Translations under genes and position numbers: made by a program
Assembly (NCBI RefSeq): GCF_018623035.1
Contig: NZ_CP076023.1
Span: 1 to 64,000, forward strand
Source of the DNA: Cellulomonas dongxiuzhuiae
GTDB taxonomy: Bacteria > Actinomycetota > Actinomycetes > Actinomycetales > Cellulomonadaceae
Length of the DNA: 64,000 nucleotides
Direction of reading: 5' to 3'
Shown here: positions 35,293 to 42,694 of the stretch, one piece after another
Layout: each line of letters starts with the position of its first letter
Position numbering within the stretch: the stretch's first letter is position 1
The notes under the pieces: model-generated
The model's database searches: none
Told to the model about the DNA's origin: nothing
What the model saw: only the letters and a program-made list of their open reading frames with translations

Positions 35293-35320
35293 TGAAGTGG
35301 TCGGGTGCGTGACCACTTCA
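35293..35320. repeat. inverted repeat upstream of fhaA
   Basis: TGAAGTGGTC (35293-35302) and GACCACTTCA (35311-35320) form a perfect 10-bp inverted repeat with an 8-nt spacer, about 235 nt before the fhaA start. A related GACCACTTCA occurs at 42049-42058. It could be an operator for the kinase cluster. The rest of 35061-35399 shows a single DnaA-box-like 9-mer at 35222 and no gene. Confidence 0.5.
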
Positions 35321-35399
35321 CGGGGAGGAGGGCTCGTGGAGGTCCGCTGTGCCGGCGGTTCGGTGGCGAGGGCTCCGCCGTGCTAACGTTCTGCGGCGC

Positions 35400-35482
35400 G
35401 CGCGAGTGGCGGAACGGCAGACGCGCTGGCTTCAGGTGCCAGTGTCCGAAAGGGCGTGCGGGTTCAAATCCCGCCTCGCGCA
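35400..35482 (+). tRNA. tRNA-Leu (CAG)
   Basis: An 83-nt class II tRNA. The acceptor GCGCGAG (35400-35406) pairs with CTCGCGC (35475-35481), discriminator A. Anticodon CAG is at 35433-35435 in the loop TTCAGGT, with a long variable arm (TGTCCGAAAGGGCGT) and T-arm GGGTTCAAATCCC. Confidence 0.96.
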
Positions 35483-35519
35483 CAGTGGGGTGGTTCCGGA
35501 AGGAACCGCTCAGGTGGTA

Positions 35520-35559
35520 ACGAAACTCCCGGTCAGGGTTCTCTGACCGGGAGTTTCGT
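35520..35559 (+). terminator. terminator after tRNA-Leu
   Basis: Perfect 17-bp stem (35520-35536 with 35543-35559) with a 6-nt loop, 37 nt after the tRNA. Confidence 0.88.
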
Positions 35560-36072
35560 GGTTCTGGGGGTGCGTGGGGGTGGCTTCGAGGCGCTCGATC
35601 GGGCGCTGAGGGGCCGGTCTGGGGGCAGGTTGATGCCGACGGGGTGGTTCGGCGTGCGGACCGGCCGGTTACCGGGCGATCGAGACTCGAGGTTCAGGCG
35701 CCTAACCGCGGTACGGGCGGCGCCGGCCTCTTGTCAGAGGTGTGACGGTCGAGCGGTTCGGTTGACCCTTGCTCGCCGAGCTCACGCCGACCGGCGCCAT
35801 CAGCTCGGACGGCACCTTCCTCGGCACCACCTGCGGAGACACGGTCACCACCGAGCCGTGTCTGCTCCAGGTCCCGCGGTGCGCCGCGCGGCTCCACCTA
35901 CCCGAAGCGCTCGGTCACCGAAGCCCAGGGGAGGGCGTCCCCGTGCTGCCGGTAGCTCGATGATCATCGGAATCTCTGCACTGCGGTGCGGTGAGGCCCC
36001 GTCGGCTGAAGACGCGCGATGGAAGTGCCCCGGATGCAGCCCGACATCTGTGGTGGAGCCGTCCGACCGCCG
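35560..36072. other. stretch without a convincing gene
   Basis: No recognisable gene in 513 nt. A short frame at 35769-35963 (+) opens LLAELTPTGAISSDGTFLG in a natural-looking way and could be a gene remnant, but has no ribosome site or family match that I recognise. The stretch adjoins the toxin-like fragment and may be decayed accessory DNA next to tRNA-Leu. Confidence 0.4.
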
Positions 36073-36438
36073 CTATGCCGGCTCTGCTTCCATCAGGCCC
36101 GCTGCCGTCGTCGCCGGGGTCAGCGGCACGGCCCTCTTCGCCCACCCCAGCGCGAGAAGTGATCCGTCGGCGGGCACCGGCTGCGTTCTCGCGAGGGCAG
36201 CAAGGACCTCGGCTACCAGCCGGTCGTCTCCCTCGACCCCGAGACCGCCGGGGATGGTCAACAGCTCGACGAGAGCTGTCTCGTCCCCGTCGCGGACGAC
36301 GAGCTGTCCGAGCGTGTCGACTGCACCCTCCTCGGCGGAGTAGGTGCTGGACGGCCACAGGCGCTGCATGTCGTCGATCACGCGCGGCCTGTCGAAGTCC
36401 CAGTCGTCGTCCGAGCACGCCAGCATCACGTCGGCCAT
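36073..36438 (-). CDS. hypothetical protein, putative immunity partner
   Basis: A 121-residue acidic, soluble, mostly helical product (DVMLACSDDDWDFDRP; HTLG-like VDTLGQLVVRDGDE; VAEVLAALARTQPVP). Its ATG overlaps the stop of the toxin-like gene in TGATG and has GGAGGG 5 nt before it, so the two are translationally coupled. Small acidic genes directly after toxin C-terminal domains usually encode immunity proteins. The function is inferred from context only. Confidence 0.6.
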   Translation of the reverse strand: MADVMLACSDDDWDFDRPRVIDDMQRLWPSSTYSAEEGAVDTLGQLVVRDGDETALVELLTIPGGLGVEGDDRLVAEVLAALARTQPVPADGSLLALGWAKRAVPLTPATTAAGLMEAEPA

Positions 36439-36785
36439 CAGGACCCTCCGTTCACCTTCCGGACGTAGCCGCGCAGGCCGTGAGCCGCCATGCGCGACTC
36501 GACGAACACCGCGACGCTGCTGTTCGTCGTCACCTCGACGACCCCGGCATCCTCGGCGAGCTCGTCCGCCGCCGCCTGCGTGCGCAGCAGCTGGCGGTCC
36601 GGCTTCGCGACGGAGCCATCACGAATCCTGGGACGAAGGGCGGCTGGGTCGTACCACGTCTGCGCTTCTGCGGTGATGTGCTTGTACTCGCCGAGTGCAC
36701 CACACGTGCTGGTGCAGCCGTCGGCATGGACTTCCTTGCCGTCGCCGATCTGACTGCGGCGCTCGTTGTGACCGTAGACGGCCAC
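36438..36785 (-). CDS. C-terminal toxin-like fragment
   Basis: From GTG 36785 (AGGA 7-8 nt before it) the frame gives 115 residues: VAVYGHNERRSQIGDGKEVHADG, then C-T-S-T-C-G-A-L-G-E-Y-K-H-I, a Trp, and a basic helical part ending FVESRMAAHGLRGYVRKV. The D/E-x(n)-E-x-K spacing and final helix resemble restriction-endonuclease-fold toxin domains of polymorphic toxins, but I cannot name the family. No N-terminal secretion or repeat part is joined: upstream sequence in this frame (to 37307) is low-complexity. It is either an orphan cassette or a truncated toxin, followed by its candidate immunity gene. Confidence 0.5.
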   Translation of the reverse strand: MAVYGHNERRSQIGDGKEVHADGCTSTCGALGEYKHITAEAQTWYDPAALRPRIRDGSVAKPDRQLLRTQAAADELAEDAGVVEVTTNSSVAVFVESRMAAHGLRGYVRKVNGGS

Positions 36786-37053
36786 CCGGCCATCCTGCGC
36801 GCGACACGGTCGCGTACGCTCCTGCTCGTTGGTGCGTGTCCGGGATGTGGTGATCGTCCCGGTCCGCCGCTCCGGCAGGTGAGCTGGCTGCAGGTGACGC
36901 GCGCGTCGCCTCCGGCAGCGGCCGTGCCACGACCAGGGGGTTCGAGGTCCATGGCGTACGTCGTCACTTCCCCTGTCGAGCCGGCGACGACCGGGCCGGC
37001 CGCACGCCTCACATGCGCGCTGCAGCTGCCGGTGCCGTCGTCGGGGGGCAGCG

Positions 37054-38325
37054 GTGCGTGACGCGTCGGCCGGGTCGTCGGACGCACGCCCGCGCGTCGT
37101 CGTGCTCCACTCGCGCCAGCCCCTCACCACGAACCCGGCCGAGGCGTTCCCGCCCGACCGGTTCGAGGTCGTCGTCCTCACCGACGCCGACCCCGCGACC
37201 GTGTTCCGCGAGGACGTCGAGGCGTCGGTCGAGCAGGTCGTGCACGCCGGACGCGACGAGTGGGAGTCGATCGTGCGGTCCGCGCCCGGCGCGGAGGTCG
37301 TCAGCAACGACGAGTACTGCCTCGTCGAGTGCGCACGGCTGCGGGCGGCGACGGGCCTGCCGGCGCGTCACCCCGCGCACCTGGACGGGTATCGCGACAA
37401 GGTGCTCATGAAGCGCCGACTCGAGGCCGCAGGCGTCCCGGTCCCCCGGTACCTGGCCTTCGAGCCGGCCGTCACGTCCTCCCGCGCCCTCGCGGACTGC
37501 GTCGTCGCGACCGTCGGGCTGCCCGCCGTCGTGAAACCGCGTCGGGAGGCGAACTCGCGCGGCGTCGAGGTGCTGTCCGACGTCGAAGCCGTCCTCGGGT
37601 GGCTGGTCCGGCATGACGGTGAGACGGGCTGGCAGGTCGACGAGTTCGTGGACGGGCCCCTCGGCCACGTCAACGCGCTCGTGCGCCAGGGTGACGTCCG
37701 CCCCGTCCAGGCGGGGCGCTACCTGGGGCCGCTGCTCGGGTTCGAGCGCGGCCGGGTGCTGGGTGGGTGGACGCTGCCGGCCGACTCCCCGCAGGCCGTG
37801 GTGGCGCACGAGCTGAACGAGCGCGTCGTCCGGGCACTCGGGGCGGACGGCGACTTCGTGGTCCACACGGAGTTCGCGACGACGCCCGACGGCCGGCTCG
37901 TCGTGCTGGAGACCGCCGCGCGCGCTCCCGGCGCCGCCGTCTCCGAGCTCGCACGCGTGCACGCCGGCGTCCAGCTCGAGGTGGCGCACCTGCGGCTCCA
38001 GGCAGGGCTGCCCGTCGCGGAGCCGGACCGCACCAGCGGGCGCCACGCCGCCTGGCTGTGGCTGCCGGTGCTGCCGGGTCAGCGCTGGGCCGGCACCCCC
38101 GAGGTCGTCGCAGGCCTCGGGAGCGACGTCGAGGTGCACGTGTTCCGGGCGGGACGCGACGGCAACGTCGGCACGGACGTCCGGCTCGGTGCCGCGGTCC
38201 TCGTCACCCGCACCGACCCCGGGGAGCTCGCGCACGACGTCGACGTCCTGCGCCGCGCGCCGTGGTTCCGCACGGCGGACGCGCCGGGTGGGCTCTTGAG
38301 CGCGCGAGCTGCCCCGGGCCTGTGA
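37054..38325 (+). CDS. ATP-grasp domain protein
   Basis: The 423-residue product has an N-terminal pre-ATP-grasp alpha/beta part (RVVVLHSRQPL; YCLVECARLRAATGLP), then an ATP-grasp fold with DKVLMKRRLEAAGVPVPRY, the nucleotide-binding strand GLPAVVKPRREANSRGVEVL, VDEFVDGPLGHVN, and the metal-binding segment VHTEFATTPDGRLVVLETAARAPG. Enzymes of this kind join a carboxylate to an amine or thiol using ATP; the substrate cannot be told. GTG at 37054 follows GGGGGGC. It stands alone between accessory genes. Confidence 0.82.
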   Translation: MRDASAGSSDARPRVVVLHSRQPLTTNPAEAFPPDRFEVVVLTDADPATVFREDVEASVEQVVHAGRDEWESIVRSAPGAEVVSNDEYCLVECARLRAATGLPARHPAHLDGYRDKVLMKRRLEAAGVPVPRYLAFEPAVTSSRALADCVVATVGLPAVVKPRREANSRGVEVLSDVEAVLGWLVRHDGETGWQVDEFVDGPLGHVNALVRQGDVRPVQAGRYLGPLLGFERGRVLGGWTLPADSPQAVVAHELNERVVRALGADGDFVVHTEFATTPDGRLVVLETAARAPGAAVSELARVHAGVQLEVAHLRLQAGLPVAEPDRTSGRHAAWLWLPVLPGQRWAGTPEVVAGLGSDVEVHVFRAGRDGNVGTDVRLGAAVLVTRTDPGELAHDVDVLRRAPWFRTADAPGGLLSARAAPGL

Positions 38326-38417
38326 GACGAAGGACAGGACCGCGCTGACGACCGTGGGTGACCAGTCCCCAGCGCGCGTCGGGCTCCGTTCGCGCACGAC
38401 GCCTGGTGAGGCCCCGC

Positions 38418-39305
38418 TCAGCCCACCGTGAGCCGCGTCCCCGGGACCTCGCTGCGGATGATCGCGACGAGCGCCTCGGCCGTGACGTCATCGTCCTCGT
38501 ACGTCTCGTGGTGGCAGACCGACAGCTGGGGCCGCAGGGAGTCGTCGGCCAACGAGAGGTCGACCTCGTGGTCGATCGGCACGGGCAGGCGGAGCATCGC
38601 CTCGAGCACCGGCAGGTTCTCGTCCCACGCGGCGACGACGCGGGCCGTCCACACGGCGTCGCTGACCTTGCGCGAGCCGTTGTCGCTGCGGCGGTAGCCC
38701 ATCGGGTCGGGCTCGCGCTCGATGGTGGCGTCGTAGCTGATCTCGGCGTGCACGCCCTCGGTGCCGCTCGCGCCGCCGACCGCGACGCAGAGCGACGAGT
38801 CGCGCCACCGCCCCTCGGCGCGCTGCAGCAGGGACTCCCACCAGCGTGCGGCGAGGCGCGCGGTGGCGAGCGCCGTGTCGCGGGGGACGTCGCTGATGGT
38901 GAACGTGCCGTCGGCGGCGTCCAGGCCGATCGTCTGCGTGGGCAGGGCCGCGTACAGGTCGTCGTGCGCCGCGAGCAGCAGGTCGAGCGCCGGCAGCGCG
39001 TCGTCGGGCAGCGTGAAGGTCGTGCAGGGGGAGGTGTCGTCGTCGGTCGCGTGCACGGACAGGTCCACCGCCCAGCGCTCGTCACCGGCGCGCACGACGT
39101 CGACGACCTCGGCGAGCAGCGCCGAGGCGCGGGACCGGTCGCCGACCGCCCGGACGAGGTACGTCAGGTCGACGCCCTTCGAGGGCTCGATCAGCCGGAT
39201 CTGCGTACCCGTCGGCAGGGTCGACCGCAGGACCTCGACGCGCTTCTGGGCCGCCTCGCGGTCGAGGGGCTCGGTGTCGTGGCTCGTGAAGCTCCGCGGT
39301 GCCAT
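38418..39305 (-). CDS. hypothetical protein, copy A of a duplicated pair
   Basis: A 295-residue soluble product of unknown family. It shares length and most of its sequence with the gene at 40999-41886: DREAAQKRVEVLRSTLP, LTYLVRAVGDRS, HDDLYAALPTQTIGLDA, YDATIEREPDPMG, HHETYEDDDVTAEALVAIIR and a C-terminal L-x-V-G. No signal peptide. ATG at 39305 is 6 nt after a TACCGT -10-like box read on this strand, suggesting a leaderless mRNA. The copies flank the ECF41 locus. Confidence 0.75.
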   Translation of the reverse strand: MAPRSFTSHDTEPLDREAAQKRVEVLRSTLPTGTQIRLIEPSKGVDLTYLVRAVGDRSRASALLAEVVDVVRAGDERWAVDLSVHATDDDTSPCTTFTLPDDALPALDLLLAAHDDLYAALPTQTIGLDAADGTFTISDVPRDTALATARLAARWWESLLQRAEGRWRDSSLCVAVGGASGTEGVHAEISYDATIEREPDPMGYRRSDNGSRKVSDAVWTARVVAAWDENLPVLEAMLRLPVPIDHEVDLSLADDSLRPQLSVCHHETYEDDDVTAEALVAIIRSEVPGTRLTVG

Positions 39306-39347
39306 GTGGCGACGGTACGGGGCCCGGCGCCGCTCATCTCCCGCCAG

Positions 39348-39364
39348 GGTGCAGGGCCCGTCGG
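39348..39364 (-). repeat. conserved upstream 17-mer, copy A
   Basis: GGTGCAGGGCCCGTCGG is identical to 41929-41945. Both copies begin exactly 43 nt beyond the start codon of their gene. The shared element and distance show that the promoter region was duplicated with the gene, or is selected as a regulatory site. Confidence 0.65.
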
Positions 39365-39372
39365 CCCCACGC

Positions 39373-39399
39373 TGTCACGTCCGGCCGTCCTGCGTCGTC
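39373..39399 (+). promoter_or_regulatory. ECF41-type promoter of the carboxymuconolactone decarboxylase gene
   Basis: TGTCACG (39373-39379), exactly 16 nt, then CGTC (39396-39399). The published ECF41 consensus is TGTCACA-N16-CGTC; six of seven -35 bases and the whole -10 match. It points at the decarboxylase gene starting at 39433, and the ECF41 gene is the next one. Assignment rests on this match and locus. Confidence 0.75.
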
Positions 39400-39432
39400 A
39401 TCCGGGTACCGACGACCACGAAGGAGCCCCCT

Positions 39433-40044
39433 ATGGCCCGCATCACCCCGCCCGTCCGCCGCCGCCTCTCCGACCGGATCGCTGCTGCCGCGACCCGCCG
39501 GATGTTCGGCCGGTCCCTCGAGCCGGCGGCCGTCACGGCGCACCACCGCGGCGTCCTGTGGTCCCAGCTCCTCGGGGAGGTGGTGCTGCTGCGCGCGCGC
39601 CACCACCTGCCGGAGCGGCTGCGCAGCCTCGTCGAGCACCGCGTCGCGGTCGTCATCGGCTGCTCGTGGTGCATCGACTTCGGCGCGATGCTCGCGCTGC
39701 GCGTCGGGATCAGCGCGCAGGACGTCCTGGCCGTGCCGGACTACGCGGCGTCGCCCGCGTTCAGCGACCTGGAGAAGCGGGCGATGGCCTTCGCCGACGC
39801 CGCCACGGCCACCCCGCCCCGGGTGACGGACGACATGGTCGCCGGGATGCGCGCCGACCTGGGCGACGCGGGCGTCGTCGAGCTGGCGCACCTGGTGGCG
39901 CTGGAGAACCAGCGCTCGCGGCTCAACCACGCGCTGGGGATCACGGCGCAGGGCTTCACGGACGCGACGGTGTGCGCGCTGCCGGCCGTCCACGCGGCGG
40001 CGCCGAGCCCGGCGGCCGTCACCCCGGGACGCGGACCCGCGTGA
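39433..40044 (+). CDS. carboxymuconolactone decarboxylase / AhpD-like protein
   Basis: The 203-residue product has the all-helical CMD/AhpD core with the redox pair Cys77-Cys80 in CSWC, then IDFGAMLALRVG, FSDLEKRAMAFADAAT and the segment ENQRSRLNHALGI. Members are thiol peroxidase partners or decarboxylases; genes of this family are the hallmark neighbours of ECF41 sigma factors. ATG at 39433 follows AAGGAG. The 3' end overlaps the convergent sigma gene by 26 nt. Confidence 0.88.
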   Translation: MARITPPVRRRLSDRIAAAATRRMFGRSLEPAAVTAHHRGVLWSQLLGEVVLLRARHHLPERLRSLVEHRVAVVIGCSWCIDFGAMLALRVGISAQDVLAVPDYAASPAFSDLEKRAMAFADAATATPPRVTDDMVAGMRADLGDAGVVELAHLVALENQRSRLNHALGITAQGFTDATVCALPAVHAAAPSPAAVTPGRGPA

Positions 40045-40930
40045 GCTTCTCGGGGTTGCGGACCATGTCGACGCCGTGCACCAGGCCGTCAGGCCCGACG
40101 CGCGGCAGCACGACGTCGGTCCCCGCGCTCGCCGCCCCCGCATCCCCGCCGATCTGGACGAGCGCCCCCAGCTCGCCGTTGACCAGCACCGGGATGACCG
40201 TGACCGGTGCGCCCCCGGCTCGGACCACCAGCCCGAGCAGCAGCCGGGCGACGTGGTCGGCGCCCACCACGGGGCGCAGCGCGGCGCTGACGACCCCGCC
40301 GCCGTCGGAGCGCAGCACGACGCCGGGCGCGAGGGTCCGCAGCAGGCCGTCGAGGTCACCGGCCAGCGTCGCGCGCGTGAACGCCTCGACGACCTCGCGC
40401 TGGCGGGCGAGCGGGACCGCCGGTGGCGGCCGGTGGTCCCGGACGGCCCGGCGGGCACGCGACGCGAGCTGGCGCGCCGCGGCCACGGACGTCCCGAGCG
40501 TGTCGGCGACCTCCGTGAACGGCACCGCGAACACGTCGTGCAGCACGAACGCCACCCGCTGCTCGGGCGTGAGGCCCTCGAGCACGACGAGCAGCGCGAG
40601 CCGGACCGACTCGTCGAGCTCGATGAGCGCGTCGGGCCCCGGTGGCGCCTCGACCCCCTGCACCCACGGCTCCGGGAGCCACGGGCCGACGTACGTCTCG
40701 CGGCGCACCCGCGCCGAGCGCAGCCGGTCGAGGCACAGGCGCGACGTGACGGTCGTGAGCCAGGCGGCGGGCTCGTCGATCACGGACCGGTCGGCGGCGG
40801 CGAGCCGGAGCCACGCATCCTGCACGGCGTCCTCGGCCTCGACGACGCTGCCGAGGATCCGGTAGGCCACGCCGACGAGCCGGGACCGGTGCGCCTCGAA
40901 CTCGCGGGCGAGCTCGTCCTGTGGGGTCAT
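40019..40930 (-). CDS. ECF41 (SigJ-like) RNA polymerase sigma factor with fused SnoaL domain
   Basis: The 303-residue product has sigma2 (FEAHRSRLVGVAYRILGS, then EAEDAVQDAWLR) and sigma4 (LTPEQRVAFVLHDVFAVPF to about 170), joined to a C-terminal SnoaL-like domain of about 120 residues. All three ECF41 hallmarks are present: WLPEP at 84-88, DGGG at 209-212 and NPEKL at 292-296. In this group the extension replaces a separate anti-sigma factor and adjusts activity. ATG at 40930; weak ribosome site. Likely target promoter at 39373-39399. Confidence 0.92.
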   Translation of the reverse strand: MTPQDELAREFEAHRSRLVGVAYRILGSVVEAEDAVQDAWLRLAAADRSVIDEPAAWLTTVTSRLCLDRLRSARVRRETYVGPWLPEPWVQGVEAPPGPDALIELDESVRLALLVVLEGLTPEQRVAFVLHDVFAVPFTEVADTLGTSVAAARQLASRARRAVRDHRPPPAVPLARQREVVEAFTRATLAGDLDGLLRTLAPGVVLRSDGGGVVSAALRPVVGADHVARLLLGLVVRAGGAPVTVIPVLVNGELGALVQIGGDAGAASAGTDVVLPRVGPDGLVHGVDMVRNPEKLTRVRVPG

Positions 40931-40998
40931 CGGGGCATCCTGCCAGGGCCCTCGCCCTGGGCGAGGACGCCAGGACCGCCCCCACCGACGCCGGGGCC

Positions 40999-41886
40999 TC
41001 ACCCCACCTTGAGCTTCGACCCCGGCACCTGCTCGCGGATCGCGGCGACGAGCTCCTTGGCCGTGGCCTCGTCCTCGTCGTACGTCTCGTGGTGGGACAC
41101 CGTGAGCCGCGGCTTGAGCGCGTCGGAGGTGAAGGTGAAGTCGACCTCGTGGTCGGCCGGGACGGGGAGCCCGAGCATCACCTCGAGGGCCGGCAGGTTG
41201 TCCTCCCACGCCGTGAACACGTGGGCCGCCCACACCGCGTCGGAGACGTGCTTCGAGCCGGTGGGGCCGCTGTGGCGGCCCAGGGGGTCGGGCTCCCGCT
41301 CGATCGTGGCGTCGTAGTTGATGTCGGCGTGGACGCCGTCGGCGCCGACCCCGATCCCGACGGCGACCGTGAGCGAGGACGCGCTCCAGCGGTCGCCGGA
41401 GCGCTGCAGCACGCCCTCCCACCAGCGCACGGCGACCCGGGCCGTCTCCAGGGCGTCCTCGCGCGCGACGTCGCTGATGGCGAAGCTGCCGTCCGAGGCG
41501 TCGAGGCTGATCGTCTGCGTGGGGATGGCCGCGTACAGGTCGTCGTGCGCCGTGCGCAGCAGGTCGAGCGCGGGCAGCGCGTGGCGGGGGAGCGCGAACG
41601 TCGAGTAGGGCGCGTCGTCGTCGTCACCGCTGTGCACGGCCAGGTCGAGGGACCAGTTCTCCTCGCCCTCCCGGACCACGTCGACGGCCGCGGCGAGCAT
41701 CGCCGAGCTCCCCGACCGGTCCGCGACCGTCTGCACGAGGTACGTCAGGGGGAAGCCCTTCTCGGGCTCCATCAGCAGGATCTGCGACCCGGCCGGCAGG
41801 ACCGACTCGAGCGCGCGGACTCGTGCCTGCGCCGCCTCGCGGTCGAAGGGCTTGGCCTTGCGGGTCAGGAAGCTCAGGATGCCCAT
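40999..41886 (-). CDS. hypothetical protein, copy B of a duplicated pair
   Basis: A 295-residue paralogue of the product at 38418-39305, with an N-terminus MGILSFLTRKAKPFDREAAQ and shared blocks YDATIEREPDP, HDDLYAAIPTQTISLDA and HHETYDEDEATAKELVAAIREQ. The family is not recognised. A TAGCGT -10-like box read on this strand lies 6 nt before ATG 41886, with GGAACC further upstream; a leaderless start is plausible. It lies 68 nt beyond the sigma gene start and could be read with it. Confidence 0.75.
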   Translation of the reverse strand: MGILSFLTRKAKPFDREAAQARVRALESVLPAGSQILLMEPEKGFPLTYLVQTVADRSGSSAMLAAAVDVVREGEENWSLDLAVHSGDDDDAPYSTFALPRHALPALDLLRTAHDDLYAAIPTQTISLDASDGSFAISDVAREDALETARVAVRWWEGVLQRSGDRWSASSLTVAVGIGVGADGVHADINYDATIEREPDPLGRHSGPTGSKHVSDAVWAAHVFTAWEDNLPALEVMLGLPVPADHEVDFTFTSDALKPRLTVSHHETYDEDEATAKELVAAIREQVPGSKLKVG

Positions 41887-41928
41887 GCCGCGACGCTACG
41901 GGTCTGCGAGGCCGGTTCCCCCGTCGGA

Positions 41929-41945
41929 GGTGCAGGGCCCGTCGG
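41929..41945 (-). repeat. conserved upstream 17-mer, copy B
   Basis: Identical to 39348-39364 and at the same distance from its gene. It is followed by a local tandem repeat (GGGCCCGTCGG units near 41936-41964). The 311-nt gap 41887-42197 otherwise shows a degenerate version of the copy-A upstream DNA and a GACCACTTCA at 42049. Confidence 0.6.
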
Positions 41946-42197
41946 TGGTGCCGGGCCCGTCGGCGGTGCCGCGAGCTCCTGCCTCAGAGCCCCGTGCCGC
42001 GACGTGGTCACGTCCGTCCGTCGCCGGCGAACGCAAGGTCGCACGTGCGACCACTTCACGCGTGGGAGCCGGACAGGGATCCGAAATGGTCACAAGTGGG
42101 GCCAGGTGCGGTGCGGTGCTTGCTCGCGGGGGCGCCGACCGCCACCATCAGGGCGCGGCTGGCAGGGTGCCGGCGGCCCGACCCCCGGAGCGCCCCC

Positions 42198-42665
42198 ATG
42201 TCGCAGCAGACCGTCCCCGCCCGTCCCACCGCCGCGTTCGTCGGCGCATCGTGGGTGGCCCTCGTCATCGCGGTCACGTCGTTCGGCGTCGGCCTGTGGA
42301 ACGCCGACATGCTGCTGTCCGAGAAGGGCTTCTACGGGACCCTGCTGCTGCTCGGCCTGTTCTCGGCGATCGCCACCCAGAAGTCCGTGCGCGACCGCGC
42401 CGAGGGGGTGCCCGTGACGAGCATCTTCCTCGGCCTGTCGTGGAGCATGGTCCTCGTCTCGATGCTGCTCGTGGCCGTGGGCCTGTCCAACGCGAACCTC
42501 AGCCTGTCCGAGAAGGGCTTCTACGGGTTGGGCTACACGATGGCGCTGTTCGCCGTGGTCGCCGTGCAGAAGAACGTCCGCGACCTGGCCGCCTCCGCGG
42601 CTGCCGCGCCCGCCGCGCCGCGGCCGCCCGCCGAGACGGACGTGCACGCGACCGTCTGGAAGTGA
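42198..42665 (+). CDS. YiaA/YiaB-like membrane protein
   Basis: The 155-residue product contains two copies of a two-helix unit, each with N-A-(D/N)-x-x-L-S-E-K-G-F-Y-G between helices (WNADMLLSEKGFYG and SNANLSLSEKGFYG), four membrane helices in all, the trait of the YiaA/YiaB family. Function unknown. ATG at 42198 follows CCGGAG. Confidence 0.85.
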   Translation: MSQQTVPARPTAAFVGASWVALVIAVTSFGVGLWNADMLLSEKGFYGTLLLLGLFSAIATQKSVRDRAEGVPVTSIFLGLSWSMVLVSMLLVAVGLSNANLSLSEKGFYGLGYTMALFAVVAVQKNVRDLAASAAAAPAAPRPPAETDVHATVWK

Positions 42666-42694
42666 CCGCCGACCGGCCCTGACGCCGGTGGCGC

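Noticed and set aside
35400..37053. Genomic island integrated at tRNA-Leu
   Set aside because: No integrase and no repeated tRNA 3' end was found to the right; the accessory genes may have come otherwise.
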